DNA of 41,853 bases, taken from the NCBI GenBank assembly GCA_050789255.1, contig JBOZRQ010000023.1, positions 1 through 41,853 on the forward strand, written 5' to 3'. Positions 25,301 to 32,673 of this stretch are shown here, in pieces. Position 1 is the first letter of the stretch, and the number at the start of each line of letters is the position of its first letter. The notes beneath the pieces are model-generated. The model worked only from the letters and a program-made list of their open reading frames with translations, did no database searches and had not been told where the DNA came from. Both the position numbers and the translations under genes were made by a program. The stretch comes from JBOZRQ01 sp050789255. Its GTDB lineage: Bacteria; Bacillota; Sulfobacillia; Symbiobacteriales; Symbiobacteriaceae.

Positions 25301-26607
25301 ATATCCTCTGGCCGGATGACCGAGATTTGCAGGTTGGACGGCAGCGCGACCACGGGCGGCGGTTCGATCTCGGTCTGACGGGGCGGCAGGTTGATCTGCC
25401 CGTCGATGATGGTGACCGGGAACTCCTTGAGGGGCGGCTGCTCTTCGTTGGCGGCGATCACAAGGCGGCTCCCTTCCGGGTTCCAGGTGGCCTCGGTGAG
25501 CGCTCCGTCCAGCGGGGCGTTAACACCCAACAGCGCCGGCGCCACGTGCACCCGCTCCAGGGCGCCGCCCCGGGCGGTGATCGCCAGGGGCTCGACCTGG
25601 GGGCCATCGCCGACCAGCAGGCTCACCCCGCCCTGGTGGATCCAGGTGGGTGCCTCGGCGTAGCGGGCGACGAGGGCCTGGTGGTCGCCGGTCAGCGCTA
25701 GCGTCGCCTTGGTGATGGGCAGGATGATGGGGCCTGCCTTTAGTTCCGCCTGGCCGGGTGCCTCGGCCAGGATGGCGTGGCGGGCCTCCCCCCTGGCGCT
25801 GAGCGCGGCTTCGCCCTGGAGCCGGGTCCAGGGAGCGCCGCTCAGGGACCAGCCTGCGGGCAGGACCGGGGAGAGTTGCCAGGGGTGGGCGCCCCGCTCC
25901 AGGGTGAGGGCGGTGCGGCGGGCGGGCGGGCTGTGCAGGAGGCTCGGCTCAAGCGTGGTCGGGAGGCGGAGGGTGAACTGGTCTGAGGGTAGGCCATTGA
26001 GGGTAGCGATCTGCCGCCCATCCACCCGAAGCGTCCAGTCCGGGCTGAACTCGGCCCGCGCCCGGCCCGAAAGGAGGAGCAGGGCGGCGGCGCCCAGTTT
26101 CGTAGCCGGGCCGCCCAGGGAGACGGGCGCCCGAGCCCGCTCCAGCCCCGCCAGCCACCGCTCCAGGGAGAGATCGCAGACAAACTGGCCGAACTCCAGC
26201 TCCAGGCGCATCCGGGACTTGGTGACCGTGCAGGTCAGCCCCGCCGGAATCTCCGTGCCGGGGAAGTAGGCGCCGGTTAGCTGAAGCTTGGTGCCCTCAG
26301 GCGTCGCATCGACCGTGAGTCGGGGGCGCCCCCCGAAGCGCTTGGTGTCGATCACCCAGCGCTCCTGGCCGTCCAGCCAGAAGGCGGCCCGCCCGGGCCC
26401 GGTGACCAGGCTGGCGGCGCCCAACTTGGTCGCGGCCTTCGCCCCGCCGGCCCGGACCAGGGCCCCGACGGCCGTGACGGCGCCCGCCACCTGGAGCAGT
26501 TGCCGCCGGGAGATGCCCTTTCGCTGCTGGCCGGGCGCCCCCTCTTCCGGGGCCGCCCGCTGCACGCGTTCTCGTAGAGCCTTTAGATTCAGTCCACCTT
26601 TTTTCAC
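22378..26607 (-). CDS. Giant Tat-exported protein of unknown function (1409 aa), tail-like operon
   Basis: The GTG at 26607 is chosen because GGGAGG lies 8 nt upstream; earlier in-frame ATGs lack a site. After a 32-residue basic n-region comes a twin-arginine motif SRRQLLQ (33-39), a hydrophobic stretch to about 52, and an AKA cleavage site (56-58). The mature part is beta-rich. A segment ATKLGAA occurs twice (near residues 58 and 155). A CGC motif in DCGCAPV lies near residue 580. The last ~200 residues alternate Gly-rich hydrophobic strands (FGGGGFFGINLGLDGVELL, GYLKLGGSLCVLGIITIS, then VYGQATLTVKV) and end in an acidic tail. I do not recognise the family. The size and the lack of a cofactor motif are unusual for a Tat substrate. 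It is the first gene of the operon. Confidence 0.82.
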   Translation of the reverse strand: MKKGGLNLKALRERVQRAAPEEGAPGQQRKGISRRQLLQVAGAVTAVGALVRAGGAKAATKLGAASLVTGPGRAAFWLDGQERWVIDTKRFGGRPRLTVDATPEGTKLQLTGAYFPGTEIPAGLTCTVTKSRMRLELEFGQFVCDLSLERWLAGLERARAPVSLGGPATKLGAAALLLLSGRARAEFSPDWTLRVDGRQIATLNGLPSDQFTLRLPTTLEPSLLHSPPARRTALTLERGAHPWQLSPVLPAGWSLSGAPWTRLQGEAALSARGEARHAILAEAPGQAELKAGPIILPITKATLALTGDHQALVARYAEAPTWIHQGGVSLLVGDGPQVEPLAITARGGALERVHVAPALLGVNAPLDGALTEATWNPEGSRLVIAANEEQPPLKEFPVTIIDGQINLPPRQTEIEPPPVVALPSNLQISVIRPEDMLVLRFEFVGLTLQTGGDKPARLVRKSPQAYIIAHFPPQHIAEQAFFEAIKASDSETPAEPPVQARMAGPSRLVFKVPAAVTEIPYTLEELLSWIKHEQSVSPVALPPPVSVGEILKEEEDCGCAPVTPGLRWPPPKVTAPEQYHTAIEAPYRVILSTNKHAAWAHAVAPVTQGGAWTELWHTRLGVKGNHGTVDEQSATLRTVRAIWSPDYTEANPPPTNDTSPFRMSLKSRNRNEIVHMSSDFTIGGFTPLPIKVDRLMLSSLGAWMNVAGQWEPPGAYNLEEWRHRAVMGRDTYVRVVEKGYLFPLGHRASLITITERKFQSTPSGKMAAYLRQREYIVVRQFEKTYPGTGMSYAGRAFPFTRVQLTTLLTPDLDPAQNIPGTPSGSCRWVRAGGEDFLFHCVSEDRDGNRHEFTMPLVFVLNSIADNDSALTAVRNHLRTTTASRRQRPMGGQKIAYAPSDKPGDTAFETQTFTFDAEVPDSAIALPANQPRFYPAMGGATVRMAAVEQVTGAASGAAIKYHQTYLEKGFSPAGNKASVWAELDTPVKMLWKADQAGGVSTPNLEIGGISRKLGPVGGSPDDLMGSTFDPKKFFSNEAKILGGILLTDILDAFGLDELGGDGKKAPKLTNRVVYPGDDKSKPPEGLETRFLWEPKVVSDPLKVFEASANTTMKLDAKMLTKFAAPPTSTYEILGELKSFKGNLIGDGPTKFLVLTFKQLVFTAKSGEKADVKPEITAVDFAGPLKFINNLKDFLKSTGNGPSIDVSPTGVMVGFSLAIPNVMVGVLSIQNMKLTSSLSLPFGGDPVRLRFAFCEREHPFLLTVSMFGGGGFFGINLGLDGVELLEASFEFGGQLALDIGVASGGVYVMAGIYFKMEGDDCTLTGYLKLGGSLCVLGIITISAEFYMALTYQSAGNKVYGQATLTVKVEILFFSASVDMTVEKRFKGDDADPLFADLIDQPHWDEYCEAFA

Positions 26608-26715
26608 ACAGCCTGCCTCCCAACCGAGGGCCTTCATGGTGTGCATACATATGTTCAGTCTAGCGACGGTCGGCAGAAATGTATTGGGAAGGTTCAGATA
26701 TCAGCCCATAGAGAA

Positions 26716-26744
26716 AGACCGAGGGGAAGCGCTCCCCTCGGTCT
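26716..26744 (-). terminator. Terminator of the TPR lipoprotein gene
   Basis: A perfect 11-bp stem (26716-26726 with 26734-26744) has a 7-nt loop. On the minus strand it begins 7 nt after the lipoprotein gene's stop and is followed by TTCTCTAT. It separates the lipoprotein gene from the tail-like operon that starts downstream. Confidence 0.78.
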
Positions 26745-26751
26745 GTTTGCG

Positions 26752-28698
26752 TTACTTTTTTGGAAGCAGGGCTTGAACTCGCTTGATCCCCTCCTCCGCT
26801 TCGGCGTTGCCGGGCTCTTCTGAAAGGACCTTGGTGTAAGCATCCAGGGCCGTGGCCCGGTCGTGGCTCGCTTCTGCGGCCCGGCCCAGGGCGAGCCATA
26901 CGGCGACGCTGCGGGGCTGGGCCTGGGTAGCTGCCTTTAGGCTGCCAGCGGCCCTTTCTGGGTTCTTCAGACCGAGGTAGCTAACCCCCTCGTTATAGAG
27001 TCCGGGACCGGAATTCCTGTCCAGCCTCACCGCCGAACGTGCCGCAGTAAGGGCAGACGGCCAGTCCCCCGCCTTCTGGTAGGCCAGCGACAGGTCGTTC
27101 CAGGCGTCCACCCAGAGCGGGGTCAGCTCAACCGCCCGGCGGAACAGTTGAGCCGCCTCTGCATAGGCGCCGGCCTGGAACTTGGCCAGCGCCTGTTCAC
27201 TGGCCTGCTTGGCCTCGGCAGAAGGCAGCGGGTCCAGGCTGCCCGGCTTCAAGGTGACCAGGTTACCCTCCTCCAGCCGAATGGACGAGCACTTGCTGAG
27301 CTCGGCGCTGGAGTAGAGCGGGCAGTCCAGGAGCAGCCGACCGTCCATGCTGAGGAAGCTGAAGACGCCGCGGGCAAGGTTGGGGGGAAGCTTCACTCGC
27401 TTTACCCGCTCGTTCTCAACGACGTACAGGCTGAGAACCTTCTCATCCCCGGGCCGGGGCGGCGTTTGGGTCAGGAGCAGCAGGTAGAGCTTGCCGCCCT
27501 CCTGGAGCACCCGATGGTCGACGTAGGCCCCGGCATCGATTGGAAGCGGGAAGTAGGAGAGCCCCTCCCCCCGGAGCTGGATGCGGGTGACCGCCTCCTG
27601 ATAGCCCTTGCCGTTCAGCCAACTCACGGAGTCGAAGTGGATGGCCCGGGCGACGGCGCTGCCCGACCGGGCGGTGGCGACTGCGGCGCCCAGGCGCCGG
27701 CTCAGCGCGTCGGGGGCCTCGTCCATCGAACCGACCGTGGCCAGGCGCTGGTCGATGTGAGTGCGCCGGCTCTCCACATCGGTCGGGACCCGGTTGCCGT
27801 CGGTGCTGCCAAGCCGCTCGGAGGCCTCCTTCCGCCCGAAGCCCGCCGGCTCAAGGGCCAGGCCGCCGGCATCGCTCCAGCGGAAAGAAACGCACTCCTC
27901 ACCGAAGCAAGCCCACTCGAAATCGGGATGGACCGCGGACGATTTGGCGCCTCGGAACTCCACCTGGTTGGGCGCCACGGCGGTCGGCGTCACCCCGCCG
28001 ACGGCGGGAGGGAGGCTCAGCGTGATGGGCTGGAGTTTGCCGTCGGTGGTGGGTTCATACGCAGCCACCGACAGCGGGCGCTCATCCGTGGCGGGCCGGA
28101 AGATCAGAAAGGCCGGGCGCCCCTGGTAAGTGACCGCTCGCAGGGTCCATGCGTTCGGCTCGGCGATGGGCGCAGTGAAGATCTTCTCGCCCGCCCGCCA
28201 CTGGACCAGCGAAAGCTGCCAGGTGCCGACCCCGTCGTAGATGGGACCGAAGCGTATCAAGACCGGGGCGCCCTTGACTGAAGGACCCTCCTTGGTCCCT
28301 GTCACCACGTCCGACCGCAGGGTGCGGGTCGGGTCCGCCACGGCGCCGGGCAGGGCTGCCACGTCGGGCCGGCGGTAGTAAGCCAGGAGCGCATCCTGGA
28401 GGCCGGGCGCCGGTGTGAGCGGGCTCTGCTCCACCAGTTTGATCAGGTCGGCCTTCGCCTGCATCCAGCCGGCATCATCCGCAGCCGAGACCACGCCCCC
28501 CTTGGTGGCAAGGGGCGTGACCGACTCCGCAGCCAGCGATGAGATCGCCACCCGCTCCTTCACCGCGTCGACGGGCAGTTGTACCTGGACCGGGGGCAGT
28601 TCCGGGACAACGACCGGCTGCTCCGTGACCACAGGCGCTTTCTTCGAGCAAGCTGTGGTGAGCATCAAGAGAAGAACGGCGGCGGCGTGGCGTCTCAT
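26752..28698 (-). CDS. Lipoprotein with C-terminal TPR repeats
   Basis: This 648-aa surface lipoprotein has a signal sequence ending in lipobox LTTACS, with Cys17 as the lipidation site. A Pro/Val-rich linker (residues 20-45) is followed by a large beta-rich, unfamiliar middle (about 120-500) with sentence-like WQLSLVQWRAGEKIF repeats. At least three TPRs follow (about 505-645): AKFQAGAYAEAAQLFRRAVEL, WNDLSLAYQKAGDWPSALTAA, LYNEGVSYLGLKNPERAAG and WLALGRAAEASHDRATALDA. TPRs mediate protein contacts. AGGAGG precedes the ATG, 12 bp after the DUF2277 gene. It lies directly upstream of the tail-like operon but is separated from it by a terminator; a functional link is possible but unproven. Confidence 0.85.
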   Translation of the reverse strand: MRRHAAAVLLLMLTTACSKKAPVVTEQPVVVPELPPVQVQLPVDAVKERVAISSLAAESVTPLATKGGVVSAADDAGWMQAKADLIKLVEQSPLTPAPGLQDALLAYYRRPDVAALPGAVADPTRTLRSDVVTGTKEGPSVKGAPVLIRFGPIYDGVGTWQLSLVQWRAGEKIFTAPIAEPNAWTLRAVTYQGRPAFLIFRPATDERPLSVAAYEPTTDGKLQPITLSLPPAVGGVTPTAVAPNQVEFRGAKSSAVHPDFEWACFGEECVSFRWSDAGGLALEPAGFGRKEASERLGSTDGNRVPTDVESRRTHIDQRLATVGSMDEAPDALSRRLGAAVATARSGSAVARAIHFDSVSWLNGKGYQEAVTRIQLRGEGLSYFPLPIDAGAYVDHRVLQEGGKLYLLLLTQTPPRPGDEKVLSLYVVENERVKRVKLPPNLARGVFSFLSMDGRLLLDCPLYSSAELSKCSSIRLEEGNLVTLKPGSLDPLPSAEAKQASEQALAKFQAGAYAEAAQLFRRAVELTPLWVDAWNDLSLAYQKAGDWPSALTAARSAVRLDRNSGPGLYNEGVSYLGLKNPERAAGSLKAATQAQPRSVAVWLALGRAAEASHDRATALDAYTKVLSEEPGNAEAEEGIKRVQALLPKK

Positions 28699-28710
28699 TG
28701 TGGGGTCCTC

Positions 28711-28980
28711 CTAGGTGTGAAACCGGCGAACTGAGCGGGCGCGGGCTTTGGCGGCCTCGACCTCCCGGTTCTTGGGCGCCGCCGTGGTAGCAAGCGATGC
28801 GAGGAGCACGGATGAAGCCCGGGCGATCTCCTCCACCGCCTGATTGAACGCTTCCTGGTTCGAAGCGGAGGGTTTGGCGAAACCGCTGATCTTGCGCACG
28901 TACTGGAGCGCAGCGGCCCGGACCTCGTCTTCGGTCGCCGGGGGCTCGAAGTTATAGAGCTGCCTGATGTTCCTGCACAC
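28711..28980 (-). CDS. DUF2277 family protein
   Basis: This 89-aa protein has unknown function. The sequence MCRNIRQLYNFEPPATEDEV, RAAALQYVRKISGF(A)KPS, and the end TTAAPKNREVEAAKARARS match the DUF2277 family closely as I recall it. The GTG at 28980 is chosen because AGGAGGTG lies 7 nt upstream and the family starts with MCRNI; the GTG at 28989 lies inside the ribosome site. It is predicted helical and cytosolic, with no catalytic motif known. It is first in a short operon with the TPR lipoprotein. Confidence 0.88.
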   Translation of the reverse strand: MCRNIRQLYNFEPPATEDEVRAAALQYVRKISGFAKPSASNQEAFNQAVEEIARASSVLLASLATTAAPKNREVEAAKARARSVRRFHT

Positions 28981-28992
28981 AGGGCGCACCTC

Positions 28993-30480
28993 CTACGCGT
29001 GACTGACGGGCTTGGGATCATCTAGCTCAAGGCTGATCATCTCATCGATTAGGCGCTGGAGCAGTTGCAGTTTGACCGAGGTGTAGGCCGGGTCATCCCA
29101 GCGGTTGACGAACTCGTGTGGGTCGGCCTCCAGGTCGTAGAGTTCGCCGTAAGGTTTGCCGGGGTAATAGGTGATCTTGTGGGACGCCGTCCGGAGCGTC
29201 CGCAGGTTGAGGCCCGGGAAGTAGGTGGAGTGGAACTCGGTCAGTACCGCATCGCGGTGCTCCGTCGCCTCGCCCGTGAGCACCGGCAGGAAGGACCGGC
29301 CCTGCACGGCGCCGGGGGTCGGCGCCCCGGCCGCGGCCAGCAGCGTCGGCATGATGTCGGCCAGGCTGATCAGTGCTTCGCTGGACCGACCAGCCTTCAG
29401 GCCGCCCCCCGGCCAGCGCACCACGAAGGGCACCCGCAGGAGCCCCTCGAACATGAACGGCCCCTTGAAGAGCAGCCCGTGCTCGCCCAGCAGCTCGCCG
29501 TGGTCCGAAGTGAAGAGGACGAGTGTGTTCTCTGCCAGCCCCAGCCGGTCCAGCGCTTCCAGGATCTTGCCGACGTTCTGGTCGACCAGGGAGGTCTGGG
29601 CGTAGTTGAAGGCGATCATCTCACGCAGGTTCGCCTCGGAGAGCTGAGCGGGGATGAAGTTCCCGCCCCGGCCCTCGTGGGGGGCGCCCTCCCGGTACCA
29701 GGCGTTGTACTGCGGCGGCTTGTCGTCCAGGTCGCCCTCCCGCCGGGGCGGCAGGGGCACCGTGGCCGGGTCGTACATCCCGGCGATCTCCTCGGGCGGG
29801 CAGAACGGATGGTGCGGGTCGGGGAAGCTAACCCAGGCGAAGAAGGGCGCCCCGCTCGCCGCCTGCCGCTCCAGGAAGGCGACCGAGGTCTCCCCGATCC
29901 AGGTGGAGTGGTGCGCCTTGACCGGCACGGCGGACTTCCAGGTGACCGGGGTGTTGGCCGGCCCCCGCCGCTGGCTGATATCCTTCCAGAAGCAGTCCAG
30001 CACCTCGGGGTGGTACTGCTTGAGCCACTCTCCATAGTGGCCCGAGCCGCTGTTGTGCCCGAGCGTCAGGTGGACCTCGGCGAAGCCATAGTACGGCCCG
30101 TGCCAGTCGCCGTAGGGCTCGCCCGACCAGTCGGGCACCGACTCCCGGAAGCCCGGCGGGTCGTACGGGGTCAGGTGGAGCTTGCCGATGGCCGCCGTGT
30201 GGTAGCCCTGCTCCGCCAGCACCTCGGGGAGCGTCGTCAGGTCTTCATTCAGGGGGATGCCGTTGGCGTAGACCCGGTGGGCGCTGGGGAACTGCCCGGT
30301 CATAATGCTGGCCCGGGAGGGCATGCAGAGCGGGTTGGCCACGTAGGCCCGCTCGAAGCGGGCGCCCTCGGCGGCCAGCCGGTCGATGTTGGGCGTCTGA
30401 ATCACCGGGTTGCCATAGCAGCCGAGCATGTCCGCCCGCTGCTGGTCGGTGGTAATGAGAAGGATGTTGGGCCGGGTCAT
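28993..30480 (-). CDS. Cys-type sulfatase (arylsulfatase/choline-sulfatase family)
   Basis: This 495-aa enzyme hydrolyses sulfate esters. Sulfatase signature LCMPSRASIMTGQ contains C52-M-P-S-R, where Cys52 becomes formylglycine. Calcium ligands are at TTDQQRAD near the N-terminus and in FTSDHGELLGEHG. IGKLHL and SFPDPHHPF contribute other active-site residues. There is no signal peptide, so it acts in the cytoplasm on imported sulfate esters. The Cys-type core matches the radical-SAM maturase encoded immediately upstream, whose TAG stop directly abuts this ATG (0 bp), showing tight coupling. Choline-sulfate, aryl sulfates or other small esters are candidate substrates. Confidence 0.93.
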   Translation of the reverse strand: MTRPNILLITTDQQRADMLGCYGNPVIQTPNIDRLAAEGARFERAYVANPLCMPSRASIMTGQFPSAHRVYANGIPLNEDLTTLPEVLAEQGYHTAAIGKLHLTPYDPPGFRESVPDWSGEPYGDWHGPYYGFAEVHLTLGHNSGSGHYGEWLKQYHPEVLDCFWKDISQRRGPANTPVTWKSAVPVKAHHSTWIGETSVAFLERQAASGAPFFAWVSFPDPHHPFCPPEEIAGMYDPATVPLPPRREGDLDDKPPQYNAWYREGAPHEGRGGNFIPAQLSEANLREMIAFNYAQTSLVDQNVGKILEALDRLGLAENTLVLFTSDHGELLGEHGLLFKGPFMFEGLLRVPFVVRWPGGGLKAGRSSEALISLADIMPTLLAAAGAPTPGAVQGRSFLPVLTGEATEHRDAVLTEFHSTYFPGLNLRTLRTASHKITYYPGKPYGELYDLEADPHEFVNRWDDPAYTSVKLQLLQRLIDEMISLELDDPKPVSHA

Positions 30481-31650
30481 CTAGCGTCGCCCTCCCTGAT
30501 TCTTTCGCACCTCGGTCATGATCTGCCAGGGCGGAACGCCCTGCCGGAGCATCTCGGTCATCCGCTTCATATAGGGGTCGACGTGGCGAAAGAGGTGTTG
30601 GTAGCCCTCGCAGAGGTAGTTGAGCCCGGGCTCGCCGTCCTCGCTGAGCAGAAAGCGCTCCTTGGGGCACCCGCCGTTGCACATGAAGCGCACATCGCAG
30701 CGGCGGCACTGGGCGGGCAGCTTGTCCCGCTTATCGAGCCCGAACTGGACCTGCTCGGGCGCATCCACCAGCTCGGCGAGCGGCACGAAGTGGATGTTGC
30801 CCAGCTTGTGCTCGGGGTCCACAAAGTGGTCGCAGGCGTAAAGGTCGCCGTTGTGCTCCAGCGCCAGGCCCCGCCCGCAGGTCTCCGCAAAAATGCAGAG
30901 GCTGGCCGGGCGCCCGTACCAGACCCCGAGACAGGTCTCAAAGAGTTGGACGTAAATACGGCCCACATCGTAGCGAATCCACTCATCAAAAATGGCGGAC
31001 ATGAATTTGCCGTACTGGAGGGCGCCGACCGAGCGCTCGGAGGCGGCGGTGCCCCCGGCGTGCTCGACGATCGGGATGAACTGGAGCCAGGTCGCCCCGA
31101 TCTCCTTGAAGAATCGATAGACCTCCAGGGGCTTCTCGGCGTTGGCAGCGTGGACCGTGCAGAGCACGTTGTACTCCACCCCGTGGGCCTGGAGCAGCTT
31201 GAGGCCGCGCATCACCTTGTGGTGGGTGGGGCGCCCGCCCTTGTCCACCCGGTAGCGGTCGTGCAGCGCCGCCGGCCCGTCGATGGAGATGCCGACCAGG
31301 AACTGATGCCTGCGCAAGAAGCGGCACCACTCCTCAGTGAGAAGGGTGCCGTTGGTTTGCAGGGCGTTAGCGGCACTCCAGCCCTTGGGCAGGAGCGCCT
31401 GCTGAATCTCCACGGCCCGCCGGAAGAAGTCCAGGCCGAGCAGGGTGGGCTCGCCGCCCTGCCACATGAAGTCGACCTGGGGGCCGGGGCTGGACGCGAT
31501 CACCTGGCGGATGTAGCTCTCCAGCGCAGGCTCGGTCATCTTGAAGGGCTCGCCCTTGGGGTAGAGCTGATCTTTTTCGAGGTAGTAGCAGTATTCGCAG
31601 TCGATGTTGCAGATCGGGCCGATGGGCTTGGTCATGATCGTAAAGGGCAT
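30481..31650 (-). CDS. Anaerobic sulfatase-maturating radical SAM enzyme
   Basis: This 389-aa anSME converts the sulfatase active-site cysteine to formylglycine without oxygen. The radical SAM cluster is C14-x3-C18-x2-C21 in ICNIDCEYC, followed by WQGGEPTLLG, TNGTLL and SIDGP. The SPASM domain near the C-terminus has the auxiliary-cluster cysteines: LCIFAETCGRG, LYACDHFV, then CRRCDVRFMCNGGCPKER. The start MPFTIMTKPIGP fits the family, but the nearest purine-rich site (GGGAGGGG) is 24 nt upstream and partly in a hairpin, so initiation is unusual. It is encoded directly before its presumed substrate sulfatase. Confidence 0.93.
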   Translation of the reverse strand: MPFTIMTKPIGPICNIDCEYCYYLEKDQLYPKGEPFKMTEPALESYIRQVIASSPGPQVDFMWQGGEPTLLGLDFFRRAVEIQQALLPKGWSAANALQTNGTLLTEEWCRFLRRHQFLVGISIDGPAALHDRYRVDKGGRPTHHKVMRGLKLLQAHGVEYNVLCTVHAANAEKPLEVYRFFKEIGATWLQFIPIVEHAGGTAASERSVGALQYGKFMSAIFDEWIRYDVGRIYVQLFETCLGVWYGRPASLCIFAETCGRGLALEHNGDLYACDHFVDPEHKLGNIHFVPLAELVDAPEQVQFGLDKRDKLPAQCRRCDVRFMCNGGCPKERFLLSEDGEPGLNYLCEGYQHLFRHVDPYMKRMTEMLRQGVPPWQIMTEVRKNQGGRR

Positions 31651-31674
31651 GCGTGAGGCGGCGATAAGGCGTCC

Positions 31675-31689
31675 CCTCCCTTCGGGAGG
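31675..31689 (-). other. Intercistronic hairpin between EamA and anSME genes
   Basis: CCTCCC (31675-31680) and GGGAGG (31684-31689) form a 6-bp stem directly after the EamA stop. No T-run follows on the minus strand, so it looks like a processing or translation-control element more than a terminator. It sequesters the only GGGAGG near the anSME start. Confidence 0.4.
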
Positions 31690-31690
31690 C

Positions 31691-32599
31691 TTATTTCGCC
31701 CTGCGGCCTCGAATCGCCTGCAATTGAACGGTCGCAACGCCCACGGCGGAGGCAAGAACGCCTGCCAGCGCCCGCCCGTTGATCTCACGGTGCAGGAAGA
31801 TCACATCCAGGGCGGCGATCTGCACGAGCATGCTGTTGTTGATGTTGCTGCTCTCGTAGGCCTTGAGCGCCTTCTGGGAGTAAGTCCAGAGCAGGAAGGC
31901 CAGGGCGCCGTTCACCGGGCCGAGCCAGAGGAGCAGCAGCACCAGCTTGGCGCTGATCACCGGCCAGGGTTCCAGGATCAGGCCCAGGGCCAGCATGCCG
32001 ACCGCGCCTACAGCCATCGGTAGGAGGACCAGGTCGAAGGGGTCCGCCGGGGTGTCCCCGCCCAGGAGGCGCCGATTGGCGGTGAGCTGGGTGGCGTAGC
32101 CGACGCTGGAGAGCAGGATTAGCGCCACCCCGAGCCAATGCTCGGGCCGCAGGGTCCAGGGGTAGTAGTAGGTGAGCGCCCCGCCCAGGGCGACGGCGAT
32201 GCCCAGCCCCTGGACGGCGCCCGGCCGCTCCCCGAGCCAGAGGGCGCCCACCAGGAGCACCAGGAGGGTGTTTCCCACCGAGAGTACCAGGCTCGCCTGG
32301 GTCGGGCTGATGTAGTACTGGCCGATGTACTGCATGCCCTGCCCGATCACGTACCCGGCTACGCCGAGGCCTACGTAACGTACCAGAGCGAGCTTCCGGG
32401 TACCGCGAGTCCCCCGCCGAACTCGAACGGCCAATAGGGTGAGGGCCGCAAGCGAGTACCGCAGGCCCGCCAGCGTCAGCGGCCGGATGCCCTCGGCGAA
32501 GGCCATCTTGTTGAGGATGTACGAGGAAGACCAGAGCAGCGTCACGAAGAGTGCTAGAGATACAGCCAGCCAACGGGGCACGCCCATCCGCCCTTTCAT
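31691..32599 (-). CDS. EamA/DMT family transporter
   Basis: This 302-aa protein has ten hydrophobic segments in two EamA repeats (about 10-140 and 155-290). Family features are LLWSSSYILNKMA, LTLAGLRYSLAAL, GLGVAGYVIGQGMQY, LVLSVGNTLLVLLVGALWLGE and, in the second half, LLLWLGPVNGALAFLLWT. These proteins export or import small metabolites. I see no good ribosome site before the ATG at 32599; alternative starts at MGV or VPR a few codons in are possible. It is upstream of the maturase and sulfatase genes on the same strand, and divergent from the Crp/Fnr gene across 74 bp. Confidence 0.9.
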   Translation of the reverse strand: MKGRMGVPRWLAVSLALFVTLLWSSSYILNKMAFAEGIRPLTLAGLRYSLAALTLLAVRVRRGTRGTRKLALVRYVGLGVAGYVIGQGMQYIGQYYISPTQASLVLSVGNTLLVLLVGALWLGERPGAVQGLGIAVALGGALTYYYPWTLRPEHWLGVALILLSSVGYATQLTANRRLLGGDTPADPFDLVLLPMAVGAVGMLALGLILEPWPVISAKLVLLLLWLGPVNGALAFLLWTYSQKALKAYESSNINNSMLVQIAALDVIFLHREINGRALAGVLASAVGVATVQLQAIRGRRAK

Positions 32600-32605
32600 G
32601 CATGT

Positions 32606-32623
32606 ATGGCATCATCTTGCCAT
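32606..32623. promoter_or_regulatory. Dyad upstream of the EamA gene
   Basis: ATGGCA (32606-32611) and TGCCAT (32618-32623) form a perfect inverted repeat around 6 nt, nested in weaker arms CCCTTTCATG / CATGAAGGG. It lies between the divergent EamA and Crp/Fnr genes, in the right place for an operator. Confidence 0.4.
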
Positions 32624-32639
32624 GAAGGGCGGCGGGCCG

Positions 32640-32657
32640 TTGTGTCCCAGGTCACAA
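32640..32657. promoter_or_regulatory. Crp/Fnr-type operator
   Basis: TTGTG-N8-CACAA resembles the Crp/Fnr consensus TGTGA-N6-TCACA (right half exact). It ends just before the AAAGGAG of the Crp/Fnr gene, which suggests autorepression. It also lies about 41 bp upstream of the EamA start. Confidence 0.5.
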
Positions 32658-32673
32658 AAAGGAGCATCGGGCC

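Noticed and set aside
17540..26607. Prophage or contractile injection system
   Set aside because: Only a tail-tube-like domain is present; no sheath, baseplate, spike, AAA+, capsid, terminase or integrase gene is nearby, and the proteins carry export signals.
29065..31656. 863-aa open frame on the + strand
   Set aside because: Antisense to the sulfatase and its maturase, both of which have diagnostic motifs.
31675..31689. Rho-independent terminator after the EamA gene
   Set aside because: The 6-bp stem lacks a T-run on the minus strand, so it is listed as a hairpin only.
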